NCBI GenBank assembly: GCA_017519885.1
Contig: JAFWRO010000018.1
Span: forward strand, 1 to 64,000
Reading direction: 5' to 3'
Length of the DNA: 64,000 nt
Origin: Liminaster sp017519885
Lineage (GTDB): Bacteria > Bacteroidota > Bacteroidia > Bacteroidales > UBA3663
Positions within the stretch are counted from its first letter, which is position 1, and every line of letters starts with the position of its first letter. Below, piece after piece: positions 50,414-59,204 of this stretch. A program made the translations under genes and the position numbers. Under the pieces are notes generated by a model. It did not search any database, was not told the DNA's origin, and worked only from the letters and a program-made list of their open reading frames with translations.

Positions 50414-51545
50414 TCTCAGCTTTTACGATGTTTTTCCGCACAAAGGGCTCCTGGAAAAAATACATAAGCAGGAAGTCGAGCATAATGTTAAGCGGAAATA
50501 GCTGCATCAACCCTGAGATAGCCAGACAGAGAGCCATAGCGAGTAACAGAGGATTGCGCAGCCGTCCTATGCGATAAAGATATAGTCCATAGAGCACAAG
50601 GATCAGGGAAGCCACAATTACACCATTCTTGACAAAAAGGCTTAGGTAAAGATTGTTAAAATAGATAGGTTCAACGCCTTCTCGAAATGCCTTTTCCCAT
50701 GTTACAATGCCACAATCCTGCCCCAACCAACTTAGACCATGTCGTTCAAAAAGCAAATAAGGGATACTGAAACGGCTCGCGAAAGTCGATTCGCCTGTCG
50801 AAGGTCCGAAATAGAAAGCAAGCCCTATGGAAAGAACAGTCAGAAGCAACGGGAAAAGGGCGAGCCAGAGAGATGGAACAGTATGATGCTTGAGCCAATA
50901 ATATGCAAGCGGGAAGAACAACAACACAATAACCGAAGTTGTACTCAAGGTCATCCAACCCACCACAACTGCCGATATCCAACAGACGATCGCAACCCAA
51001 AGGAATCGTCGAATGTGCAAAATATGAATGACCAGCAGAATGAGCATCTGCATCAGGTAAGCATAACGATTCGGATTGTAGAACCCATAGGAATGTCCCA
51101 CATGGTTGTATTTATGCTTGACTATATCCGCAGACCAATCCAGAAGCAAAGTCGCTGGCCCCAGGAACAGCATGGTCAGGAAGATGACAAGATAAATCCG
51201 AAGAATCACCTTGATGTCAGCATCCCTCGATGCGGCAACAAACATCACTGTCTTGATCAGCATATTTCCATGGCTCAGAAGATACGAATAATAGACTAAT
51301 GGAATAATTACAGCACAAAGAATGACATATCTGGGATATTTCCAACTCAGAAGGGCGATTCTAAGACAACATAGAGTCTGCCCCAGTTGCAAAAAACGCT
51401 TTGAAATCAAGCGTATCTCGCCAGGGATTTCATCGAGCCAGAACCAGGATGTGGATGTCAGCATCAGAACCAATGCCACATAGAACACCCATGCTCCATA
51501 TTTCCTGTCAACTGTCTCTATGAAGTTTTTTATATTATCTACCAT
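50406..51545 (-). CDS. Multi-spanning membrane protein, Wzy-like O-antigen polymerase candidate
   Basis: A 379-residue polytopic inner-membrane protein with about ten to twelve hydrophobic helices and a large loop (HVGHSYGFYNPNRYAYLMQML) typical of O-antigen polymerases and ligases. The order hypothetical gene-polymerase-acyltransferase with overlapping ends (11 bp upstream, 8 bp downstream) points to a tight operon. Wzy proteins are too divergent for assignment by eye, so this remains a likely polymerase rather than a proven one. Confidence 0.7.
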   Translation of the reverse strand: MVDNIKNFIETVDRKYGAWVFYVALVLMLTSTSWFWLDEIPGEIRLISKRFLQLGQTLCCLRIALLSWKYPRYVILCAVIIPLVYYSYLLSHGNMLIKTVMFVAASRDADIKVILRIYLVIFLTMLFLGPATLLLDWSADIVKHKYNHVGHSYGFYNPNRYAYLMQMLILLVIHILHIRRFLWVAIVCWISAVVVGWMTLSTTSVIVLLFFPLAYYWLKHHTVPSLWLALFPLLLTVLSIGLAFYFGPSTGESTFASRFSIPYLLFERHGLSWLGQDCGIVTWEKAFREGVEPIYFNNLYLSLFVKNGVIVASLILVLYGLYLYRIGRLRNPLLLAMALCLAISGLMQLFPLNIMLDFLLMYFFQEPFVRKNIVKAENE

Positions 51546-51906
51546 TTCGAGTCAAACGCCTCTTGAAATACTGTTGAGCTTCAAAACTACGATAAGACCT
51601 ACGGGGAAAAAAGGTCAGCACACAATAAAGCAGGATAGTCATGCATTGCGAAAACGATGAACGCCAAGCCATCTTCCACAATGTCTTGCGCATTCTTGGC
51701 ATGATTGCCTTAGGCACTGCCATGATGGTGACAAATCTGTTGATATTCGTCCAAAGGTCGCGTATCTGTCCGTCTTTGTCATCGTCACTCAAACTGCCCA
51801 ATTTCTGCTTGCAATCGTCAAGCAATTGTGTCCAGCGTTCCTCGAAAGAGATGAAGACATCAGGTTCAGCAGCTTTCGGCTTTTCGTCTATAGAATTATC
51901 GGACAT
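51535..51906 (-). CDS. Small unknown protein of the polysaccharide cluster
   Basis: A 123-residue protein that I do not recognise. The first 60 residues are acidic and polar (MSDNSIDEKPKAAEPDVF, DDDKDGQIRD). The second half is basic and hydrophobic, with SFSQCMTILLYCVLTFF as a possible membrane segment and the tail RRLTRNGR. Its stop overlaps the polymerase-like gene by 11 bp. It starts after the AT-rich gap at 51907-51974. It might be a small membrane partner of the polymerase or a fragment of a larger gene; no homologous fragment is visible nearby. Confidence 0.55.
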   Translation of the reverse strand: MSDNSIDEKPKAAEPDVFISFEERWTQLLDDCKQKLGSLSDDDKDGQIRDLWTNINRFVTIMAVPKAIMPRMRKTLWKMAWRSSFSQCMTILLYCVLTFFPRRSYRSFEAQQYFKRRLTRNGR

Positions 51907-51974
51907 TATAATTGTTATTTGTTAATTGTTAATTAATAATTGTTATTTGTTAATTATTAATTGTTAATTGAACG
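51907..51974. repeat. AT-rich GTTAATT repeat spacer
   Basis: Repeated TTGTTAATT and TTGTTATTTG units fill the gap between GH28 and the small unknown gene, closely similar in wording to 32882-32970 and 54450-54487. Confidence 0.7.
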
Positions 51975-53417
51975 TCATTTCTTCACATCCTTGTCAAAGA
52001 GTCCGTCATGTTTGGTTACTTGTGAGGGCGCTCCGTCAATGGTGCCTCCCAGATTGCAATTGCGCAAGATGATGTCATCGGTATTCATTGATGAGAATCC
52101 TACCTTCAACTCATCTACAGTAACATTTTCGAAACTTACATTATAGATAGGCCTGGCTGCAGTTCCTTGCAGCACGATGCCGGCATTGCGTGCCTTGTTG
52201 GCATGGACGTCCTTCACGTGAATGTCATGAATCGAAGTGAAGTGATTGTCATCAGCACCCTCTCCCGCATACATCGACGTGATGTAGAAGAGATCCTCCA
52301 CCTCGTCGAACTGGCAGTTCTGGAAATAGATGTCGTGGACGAACCCGCCGCGGTTGGGATTCGATTTTACGTAAAGTGCACGTTTGTTGTAGCCTCCATA
52401 AGTGCAATCTTCCACAAAGACATTACGCACGCCGGCACTCATCTCCGAACCGATGACCAGTCCATGCAGGCCCTTGAAGCGACAGTTGCGAATGATGATG
52501 TTCTCCGATGGTTGTGGCTCATAAAGCGGGTCGCTGGTAGCCGAACAGTTCTTCCAACCATCGTTGTCGCGACCTGCCTTTACGGCTACGTTGTCATCTC
52601 CGTTATTGAATTCTATCTCCTCAATCAGCAGGTTACGTGTCATCTCGGGGTCAATGCCATCGTTGTTCACCAGTTTCGCATCGTAGCGCAAACCTCGACA
52701 AATCACATTCTCGCACTTGAGAAGATGTACACACCAGAATGGAGAATTTGTGATGAAAACATCTTCGATGGTGACATTCCTGCATCCGAAGAGCTGCACG
52801 AGGTGAGGACGAAGTTTCTGATCTACGCCATAATTGCGCTCCTCGACGGGCACCTCCTGATGATCCTGACCGCGCAAAGCCGACTGACCAGGTTTCTGGT
52901 CAGCACGCCATTTGGGAAAAGTTTCCGCACAATTGCCGTCAATCGTTCCCCTACCCATGATGACCACGTTTTCGAGCTTGAAGCCATAAATGAGCGGAGA
53001 GATATTCTGGCAGAACGACCCCTCCCACGATGTCTGCACAGCAGGAAGATAATCGGTTGGTTCGGGCGAAAACTTCAAGTGTGCCCCTTCCTGCAATTCA
53101 AGGGTCAGGTTGCTGACCAGATGAATCGGGCCTTTCACGAACCATTCACCGGCAGGCACCACCAGATGCAGTCCATTCTTCGAACGCGCAGCCGCCTTCA
53201 TTGCCTTATCGAAGGCAGGCTTGCAGTCCTTCTCGCCATTACCCTTGGCTCCAAAAGCTGTAATCGACTTTACGGGCTGTGCCTCATACGAAGGCGCTCC
53301 GGTTATCAACGCAAGAATTGAATCGTGCCGAGCCTGGATCTTAGCATCGTAAGCCGACAGATTGGCGCTGACGCACATCGTCAAAGCCAAAATCACTAAG
53401 GTTTTCAACTGTTTCAT
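51975..53417 (-). CDS. GH28 polygalacturonase-family exported hydrolase
   Basis: A 480-residue exported right-handed beta-helix enzyme cleaving alpha-1,4-galacturonosyl or related rhamnogalacturonan bonds. Signal peptide MKQLKTLVILALTMCVSANLSA. The GH28 catalytic motifs are present: NNDGIDP, GDDNVAVKAGRDN, LHGLVIGSEMSAG (with the conserved G-H-G variant as LHGL) and ALYVKSNPNRGG in place of RIK. It is separated by 12 bp from an upstream acyltransferase gene within the polysaccharide cluster, an unusual location for a pectin-degrading enzyme. Specificity (exo or endo, galacturonan or rhamnogalacturonan) cannot be told. Confidence 0.9.
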   Translation of the reverse strand: MKQLKTLVILALTMCVSANLSAYDAKIQARHDSILALITGAPSYEAQPVKSITAFGAKGNGEKDCKPAFDKAMKAAARSKNGLHLVVPAGEWFVKGPIHLVSNLTLELQEGAHLKFSPEPTDYLPAVQTSWEGSFCQNISPLIYGFKLENVVIMGRGTIDGNCAETFPKWRADQKPGQSALRGQDHQEVPVEERNYGVDQKLRPHLVQLFGCRNVTIEDVFITNSPFWCVHLLKCENVICRGLRYDAKLVNNDGIDPEMTRNLLIEEIEFNNGDDNVAVKAGRDNDGWKNCSATSDPLYEPQPSENIIIRNCRFKGLHGLVIGSEMSAGVRNVFVEDCTYGGYNKRALYVKSNPNRGGFVHDIYFQNCQFDEVEDLFYITSMYAGEGADDNHFTSIHDIHVKDVHANKARNAGIVLQGTAARPIYNVSFENVTVDELKVGFSSMNTDDIILRNCNLGGTIDGAPSQVTKHDGLFDKDVKK

Positions 53418-53429
53418 ATCCTACTTAAA

Positions 53430-54449
53430 TTATAGTAAAACATCCTTCTGTGCTGTCACGTGCGGCATATATTTTCGCATAAAGGGAATAATCACCAGAT
53501 ACGATGCCATCGTAAAAAGCAGATTGAGCGACAACTCAGTCATCAACGATAGCTCAAAACGGTTCAAGACTGCCGCAATGAAATGGAAAACCGTATCATG
53601 GGTAACCAATATGATGATGGAATATCTTCCGTAATAAGTGAGAATTGGCAATCTTTTCAGTAGCTTCGAAAGCCATATCACTCCGAGAACGCCCAATGTC
53701 CCAAAAGGATAAGCGGTCAACCAGGAATGCCCATAAAATTGATTTTCGAGGAAAGACACGTTCGGACTAACGAGATACACGAGCGCAAATGCTCCAATAA
53801 TCATCAATGGCAGATAACGGTCGAAACGATTTGGCTTCAACATGTCGGTATGCCTGAATATCACGTAACCCACCGCAAAGAAAGGCAGAGCGCTCAAAGC
53901 CGTATCAAGATTAGCAGGTATATCAATACCTTTAAGGCTCAAGATGATTCCGCACAACCCGAACAATAGCGAAATCATAACAAGCACAAGCGTCCTCTTT
54001 TCGAAAATCCCTGAAAAAAGATAGATGATATAGAAAAAGATATTGATTTCGAACAGACAAAGCAGGAACCAGATCTGCCCCGAAGGATAATACTCGTCGA
54101 GAAGTGCCGAATACATCTCACTCATGGGCAAATATCGTATATTAACGCCATAATGAGCCAGAATATTCGGTATTATGAACGAGCATACCAAAAAGAAAAA
54201 GGCGAATGGAATCAGCAGCTTGTTGATCTTGCGCTTAACGAATCCTCCAAAGCCCTCGTATGCCTTGAAGAAGCAGCCCGACAGGAAGAAATAGAGCGGC
54301 ATTCGGAATGCCTTGAAGAAGTTGTCGAACGGGAGACTCGTATCATAGAACAACGTCAAATGAAAGCACACGACCAAGGTAATACAGATTCCCTTGGCCA
54401 AATCGATGTATTCTATTCTCGGTTTCTTGATTATTGAATTCTCCGACAC
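53430..54449 (-). CDS. Acyltransferase 3 family protein, paralogue A
   Basis: A 339-residue multi-spanning O-acyltransferase. It shares long stretches with its neighbour at 54488-55531: PRIEYIDLAKGICITLVVCF, FFKAFRMPLYFFLSGCFFKA and FGGFVKRKINKLLIPF. The conserved His is in VVCFHLTLFYDT. The pair looks like a tandem duplication that has since diverged, mainly in the middle and in base composition (this copy has the higher G+C content). It probably O-acetylates residues of the surface polysaccharide. Confidence 0.88.
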   Translation of the reverse strand: MSENSIIKKPRIEYIDLAKGICITLVVCFHLTLFYDTSLPFDNFFKAFRMPLYFFLSGCFFKAYEGFGGFVKRKINKLLIPFAFFFLVCSFIIPNILAHYGVNIRYLPMSEMYSALLDEYYPSGQIWFLLCLFEINIFFYIIYLFSGIFEKRTLVLVMISLLFGLCGIILSLKGIDIPANLDTALSALPFFAVGYVIFRHTDMLKPNRFDRYLPLMIIGAFALVYLVSPNVSFLENQFYGHSWLTAYPFGTLGVLGVIWLSKLLKRLPILTYYGRYSIIILVTHDTVFHFIAAVLNRFELSLMTELSLNLLFTMASYLVIIPFMRKYMPHVTAQKDVLL

Positions 54450-54487
54450 AATCAGTTGTTAATTGGTAATTATAAATTATTATTTGT
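54450..54487. repeat. AT-rich spacer
   Basis: This 38-bp gap is composed of TTGTTAATTG- and TTATTTG-like words, like the gaps at 32882-32970 and 51907-51974. Confidence 0.55.
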
Positions 54488-55531
54488 TTAATTATTTATT
54501 TGTATCAAATCCTTCTGCGCCGTCACGTGTGGCATAAATTTACGCATAAAGGGGATAATCAGCAGATATGAAAGCATCATCAAAATAAAGTTTAACAAAT
54601 ACGTATAACCCACGGAAAGATTAAGACCCGAATACTTCAATACTGCCGCGAAAATATTAAGAACCTCAATATGTGTAACAAGGATTATAATGGAATATCT
54701 TCCAAAATAAGATATCAAAGGAAGTTTCTTTAATAGTTTAGCCAACATTATTATTCCATATGTTCCCAATAAGCCACAGGGATATACTACAAGAGCTGAA
54801 TGAATTGTAAATGTATTATGCAGGAAATGTATTTTTCTATGACAAAAAATAAACACAAATGCAAAAGCCAAGACTATTAAAATAGGCAAATACTTGTCGT
54901 ATTTATTTGGTTTTAAAATGTCCGTCTTTCGAAAACACATATATCCTGCCACATAAAAGGGCATCGCTGAAAAAGCCGTATCTATTGTTGCTGGAAGTTC
55001 AATTCTGTAGATGCCCAATGTTAATCCTATTATGCCAATAGACAAAGAACCCAAACAAATAATCCAATTTGTATAGTTTTTAAATCTTTGAGCAATTGAA
55101 TATATGAAATAAAAAATAATACCAATCTCAAACAAACAGACAAGGAACCAAATCGGCTGATTAGGATATGATTCATTCAAGATGGCTGTAAATATTTCAT
55201 CTCTATGCAAATAACTGGTTTTTAACTTAAGATGAAACACTTGTATATAGGGCACAATTATAGAAGTGAGGATATAAAAGAAAAGGAATGGGATTAGCAA
55301 TTTATTGATTTTTCGCTTAGTAAAACCTCCAAATCCTTCATATGCCTTAAAGAAACACCCCGAAAGGAAAAAATATAATGGCATCCTAAATGCCTTGAAA
55401 AAAACGGGATAAGGCAGTTCATAAGTATAATAATTTGAAAGATGTCGCAATACGACTAATATAATACAAAAACCTTTTGCGAGATCTATGTATTCGATTC
55501 TTGGCTTATTAACTATAGGACTCTTTTCCAT
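54488..55531 (-). CDS. Acyltransferase 3 family protein, paralogue B
   Basis: A 347-residue multi-spanning O-acyltransferase, the upstream partner of the tandem pair. It begins MEKSPIVNKPRIEYIDLAKG, with the active-site His in VVLRHLSNYY, and ends MRKFMPHVTAQKDLIQINN, again very close to paralogue A (MRKYMPHVTAQKDVLL). The sequence is markedly richer in A+T than its sister copy: in one sample line (54841-54900) 18 of 60 bases are G or C, against 26 of 60 at 53881-53940. This suggests one copy was acquired or converted recently. Confidence 0.88.
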   Translation of the reverse strand: MEKSPIVNKPRIEYIDLAKGFCIILVVLRHLSNYYTYELPYPVFFKAFRMPLYFFLSGCFFKAYEGFGGFTKRKINKLLIPFLFFYILTSIIVPYIQVFHLKLKTSYLHRDEIFTAILNESYPNQPIWFLVCLFEIGIIFYFIYSIAQRFKNYTNWIICLGSLSIGIIGLTLGIYRIELPATIDTAFSAMPFYVAGYMCFRKTDILKPNKYDKYLPILIVLAFAFVFIFCHRKIHFLHNTFTIHSALVVYPCGLLGTYGIIMLAKLLKKLPLISYFGRYSIIILVTHIEVLNIFAAVLKYSGLNLSVGYTYLLNFILMMLSYLLIIPFMRKFMPHVTAQKDLIQINN

Positions 55532-55550
55532 AATATATTTTTAGACTCAT

Positions 55551-58046
55551 TTATTCCTGCATTTGGCTTATTTTCCTCGACAACTCTGCCGCAGGATTAA
55601 TCACCTCAATCTGCATCGACTTGGGAGCCGTGTATTCTATCTTCCACTGATTGTCCTCAATCCACCAATGCACCTTCAATGGGCCTTTTGGAGTCTGGTA
55701 GCTGACGTTGCAATCGGTCACACCACCCACGGGATACGGAGCGATAAGCACGCGCTGCCAACCCACACTGCCTTCCTGCTGACGTATGCCGCCGATGTAG
55801 CCATAGAGCCACTCCATGATGTGGCCGAGCATCAGGTGATTGTTCGACACACGCTCCAGTCCCTGCCAACTCTCGGTAAGCGTCGTTGCGCCATTCTTGA
55901 GCTGGATGCCATAGCCAGGCACATCGTCGCGACTGTTCATGGCATAAATCACATCGTTGCGTCCAGCTTGGGCCAGAACCTGCAGTAAGTAACGATAGCC
56001 CACGTCACCTGCTGTAATCACTGTCGGCCCATTCTCGCCCCATTCATAAAGGCTGTCCACCTTGTTGTCAATGGCATAAAGCCTACCTTCCACATCTCGT
56101 ACGATGTTGTCCAGCACACCAGCGCGATACGCTTCGGGCACCAGCCCCATATAGAGGCTGATGGCATTGGCCGTCTGCGAATTGCGGTCGTAACTGCACG
56201 ATTCGACGTTGAAGAACTTGGCATTGTAAGCCGTGCGTATCGAGTCAGCCAAGGCTTCATACTGGGAAGCCACCGATGGAAGTTCAAGCACACGTGCCAT
56301 CTTCGCCATCAGTGTCACATCATAATAATAGGTAGCCGTGGCCGTAACGCCCTGCGTAGTGAGCTGCGCATAACCCGGTTGCTTGGGTCCAAGGTCGTAC
56401 CAGTCGCCCAATCCATAGTCCAGGATATATCCATTCTTGCGGGCACGACGCGAAAGGTATTCAATATACTTCTGCATGGCATCGAAATGCTCGCGGAAGA
56501 GTTCATCCGAACCCGTCCACTCATAATGGTACCACGGGCAGATGATGAAGGCCGATCCCCATTCGGGTGTATCGTCGAAGTTCCATCCGAAGTTGGTGTA
56601 ATAAGGTGCGATGGTAGGTATCATTCCCTCAAGGTCATGTCCTTCCTTGATCCAAGGTGTCGATTCTGCGCCATAGCCCAAGGTCTGTCCTTTCACGAAC
56701 TGCGAAGCCGCCATATCGTTCATCAGTTTGCGATAGAGTGGAGTGAGGTTGTAGCGATAATACATCGAAGGCATCATCAGGTGATCCTGCTCCAGCCAAC
56801 CCAGTTTCTCACGATGTGGACAATCGGTGGGCACGCTCTGCAGATTCGAACGGATGGCCCAGTCGATGAACTGATGCACCTGGTTCAGGTATTCGTTGTT
56901 GCACTTGAAGGTTCCTGCCTCCTTCGAGGCACAGGCACTTGTCGTATGCTTTGCCACAAGCGTCTCTATCACCGGCAAACCCGACGGATTGGCCTCTCCT
57001 GCCGGCACTGCGCCATGCACTTGTACATATCTGAAGCCCGTATAACTGAACTTGGGTTCCACGGTCTCCATCTGCTGATTGCGCAGCGTGACGTGATATT
57101 CCCAATCGCCCACAGGTTTGTTGTAGGCATTTCCATCCTTGTCCTTCAGTTCTGCAGGGATGAAAGCCACCTCCTGGCCTTCTGCTCCCTTCATGGTTGC
57201 TTCCATGATGCCGCTCATGTTCTGGCCAAAGTCATAGACCCAATCACCCGATGGTGTTTGCCATTTAGCCACTGGATTGAATTTGCCCCAGACGACGAGT
57301 TCCGTTCCCTTCTGTTCACGCAAAGTCGGACCATTGACACCCACGACGATGGCAGGACGCCAATTCGGGTCGATTCTCAAGTCCACATCCTCGCCTCCAT
57401 AGATGCTACTAAAGGTGATCTGGCTTTCGCCCACGCTCCATTCTCCATTCGTGACGATGTTGTCGTCGCGACCTTGCGTGTATTCCAGATGTAGGCGCAG
57501 ACGCAACTTCGGCGCCCCATACGTGCCGACGAGCTTGTTGTATCTTCCACGTGGAACATTGTAGAATCCGCCGCCAAGTTCCACGCGAAGCTCGTGTTCG
57601 CCTCGCTTGATGCGATGGGCAAATTCGGCCACTACGTTGTCGGCATCTTCCTTGAACCAGCGTGTCACATCGAATATCACGTAGAGTGCCTCCTTGTCAT
57701 AAAGTGTCCATCCCGGGTCGAGGAAGTGGTCACCCACCTTCTGTCCATCCAGATAGACGTTAAAGTGTCCGAGGCCACAGACGTAGAGCGTGGCTCGATA
57801 GACGTTCCTTCGCGCCTTGAATTCGCGCATGAAGACGGGCATTGTGTATTCGCCCACCTTGCGATCCCCCAGGACTTTCTTGGCAAAAGGTGCATGAATC
57901 AGAGGTGCGACCACCGTGTCAGTTTCCTCCATACTGATCCAAGCGGCAGCATCGAGCATCCCGACATCAGCCTTTGCACTGAAGCAAAAGAGCATCGCAA
58001 GCAAAGTGATGAGGAGATGAAGTTGTGTGGTGATGATTTTTTTCAT
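55551..58046 (-). CDS. GH78 alpha-L-rhamnosidase, exported
   Basis: An 831-residue exported enzyme that removes terminal alpha-L-rhamnose. Signal peptide MKKIITTQLHLLITLLAMLFCFSAKA. N-terminal beta domains (YRATLYVCGLGHFNVYLDG, WVYDFGQNMSGIMEATMKG) precede an (alpha/alpha)6 barrel with DCPHREKLGWLEQDHLMMPS, where the conserved acidic residues of GH78 lie, and GLGDWYDLG. A closing beta domain with GWQRVLIAPYPVGG follows. The ATG at 58046 overlaps the TGA of the preceding nucleotidyltransferase gene as ATGA, so the two are translationally coupled; a TTG at 58055 is less likely. An exported rhamnosidase in a polysaccharide-synthesis operon is unusual. Confidence 0.93.
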   Translation of the reverse strand: MKKIITTQLHLLITLLAMLFCFSAKADVGMLDAAAWISMEETDTVVAPLIHAPFAKKVLGDRKVGEYTMPVFMREFKARRNVYRATLYVCGLGHFNVYLDGQKVGDHFLDPGWTLYDKEALYVIFDVTRWFKEDADNVVAEFAHRIKRGEHELRVELGGGFYNVPRGRYNKLVGTYGAPKLRLRLHLEYTQGRDDNIVTNGEWSVGESQITFSSIYGGEDVDLRIDPNWRPAIVVGVNGPTLREQKGTELVVWGKFNPVAKWQTPSGDWVYDFGQNMSGIMEATMKGAEGQEVAFIPAELKDKDGNAYNKPVGDWEYHVTLRNQQMETVEPKFSYTGFRYVQVHGAVPAGEANPSGLPVIETLVAKHTTSACASKEAGTFKCNNEYLNQVHQFIDWAIRSNLQSVPTDCPHREKLGWLEQDHLMMPSMYYRYNLTPLYRKLMNDMAASQFVKGQTLGYGAESTPWIKEGHDLEGMIPTIAPYYTNFGWNFDDTPEWGSAFIICPWYHYEWTGSDELFREHFDAMQKYIEYLSRRARKNGYILDYGLGDWYDLGPKQPGYAQLTTQGVTATATYYYDVTLMAKMARVLELPSVASQYEALADSIRTAYNAKFFNVESCSYDRNSQTANAISLYMGLVPEAYRAGVLDNIVRDVEGRLYAIDNKVDSLYEWGENGPTVITAGDVGYRYLLQVLAQAGRNDVIYAMNSRDDVPGYGIQLKNGATTLTESWQGLERVSNNHLMLGHIMEWLYGYIGGIRQQEGSVGWQRVLIAPYPVGGVTDCNVSYQTPKGPLKVHWWIEDNQWKIEYTAPKSMQIEVINPAAELSRKISQMQE

Positions 58047-59200
58047 ATTTTCCAAAGATTAAAGATTCTCCAAAAGAAGTGATAGAGGCGGAACAGTGGT
58101 TCCCAAAATCCCTCGCTGGGATAATAGCAGGCAAAGACAAAATTGCGCCTAGTTTTTCGCCAATAACGACGCATCGAAGCCTGGCGGCTCAGTTTTTCCT
58201 TGTCGTAGCGTGTGTCGAAATGCCCGAAGTTGCCGGCCTGCATGATTTCGCTGAGCAACGACAAACCTTCCTTGCGACGTGGGGCGCAGTAGAGTTCATC
58301 CTCCTTCATACCAAAAACTTCGCGCATCACATACATCACGGCACCAGCCAATGGCTCGAGCTTCAGGGTCTTGATCATTGCCAGGAGGTCATCATATCTA
58401 GATATTCTAGAGTCTCTAGATTCTCTAGAAGTTCTAGGATCTCTAGACGAAGTCTCCTTATTCAGCGCGTCCAGGACGAAATAATAGTCCATCATCTGCC
58501 TCAACCCGATTCCTTCCTCAAAGATGTGCTTATAGATGTGGAGAAGCTGATAGAGTGCATTAAACTGGAGAGTTGGCACAGCTACCAGCTTGTCTCCCAT
58601 CTTGACCTTATGCTGCATCTGCTCTTCGCGCTGCTTCTCGTACCATGCATTGAGCTTTCGATTGAGGAATGGATTGTTCAGATAGACAGGCGAAAAGTGG
58701 ATCTCCACCTCTGCATCGTCGAATAAGGGATATTCGATGTGATGGAAGCGCAGGAAAGCATTCGGGAAACGCTTTCTGACATACTCCACCACGCGGCGCT
58801 TGGGTTGGTGGGTGGGATTGTCGTGGGGCAAGGTCCAGATGTCGATATCTCCCACCTGACGTTGCGAAGATAATTCGCCATAGAGCAATGCGTTGCCCTG
58901 TCCCTTGAGCAGGCATGCATCAAAGCCCTCCTGGGCCAAGTGCTCATGGATCTGCGCACTTCGTTCCGAGAGCAATTTGTTGCGCTCGGCAATACGTTGC
59001 GATTCCCAAATCCAGTCGATCAGATTCTGTTCATCAGGCCACTGGTCTTTGGGCAGTCGCTTTACAGCTGCATAGCATATCCCTTGCAGCGATTGCTGCT
59101 CCGACAGCTGATGCAGATGCTGCCACTCCGATGCACTCGGCGTCATCGACAGTCGCTCGCGACGCCCCAAAGCGACCTGAAGAAGTTCGAAAATCAGCAT
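58043..59200 (-). CDS. NTP_transf_5-type nucleotidyltransferase with repeat insertion
   Basis: A 385-residue cytoplasmic protein of the uncharacterised nucleotidyltransferase family PF14907. The GlnB/polymerase-beta-like core has FDACLLKGQGNALLYG and RQVGDIDIWTLP, where the two Asp residues of DID would hold metal. Homologues occur in capsule and exopolysaccharide clusters of Bacteroidetes, but the reaction is unknown. Residues 251-268 contain Ser-Arg-x triplets (SRDPRTSRESRDSRISRY) encoded by a TCTAGA array at 58397-58447, inserted between DYYFVLDALNKE and DDLLAMIKTL. The gene ends in an ATGA overlap with GH78. Confidence 0.82.
   Translation of the reverse strand: MLIFELLQVALGRRERLSMTPSASEWQHLHQLSEQQSLQGICYAAVKRLPKDQWPDEQNLIDWIWESQRIAERNKLLSERSAQIHEHLAQEGFDACLLKGQGNALLYGELSSQRQVGDIDIWTLPHDNPTHQPKRRVVEYVRKRFPNAFLRFHHIEYPLFDDAEVEIHFSPVYLNNPFLNRKLNAWYEKQREEQMQHKVKMGDKLVAVPTLQFNALYQLLHIYKHIFEEGIGLRQMMDYYFVLDALNKETSSRDPRTSRESRDSRISRYDDLLAMIKTLKLEPLAGAVMYVMREVFGMKEDELYCAPRRKEGLSLLSEIMQAGNFGHFDTRYDKEKLSRQASMRRYWRKTRRNFVFACYYPSEGFWEPLFRLYHFFWRIFNLWKI
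58397..58447. repeat. TCTAGA array, 9-bp period, inside a gene
   Basis: Six units start at 58397, 58406, 58415, 58424, 58433 and 58442; five begin TCTAGA and one TCTAGG. The period is three codons and yields Ser-Arg-x repeats in the nucleotidyltransferase. The unit matches the intergenic array at 14479-14523. Confidence 0.92.
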
Positions 59201-59204
59201 TTGG

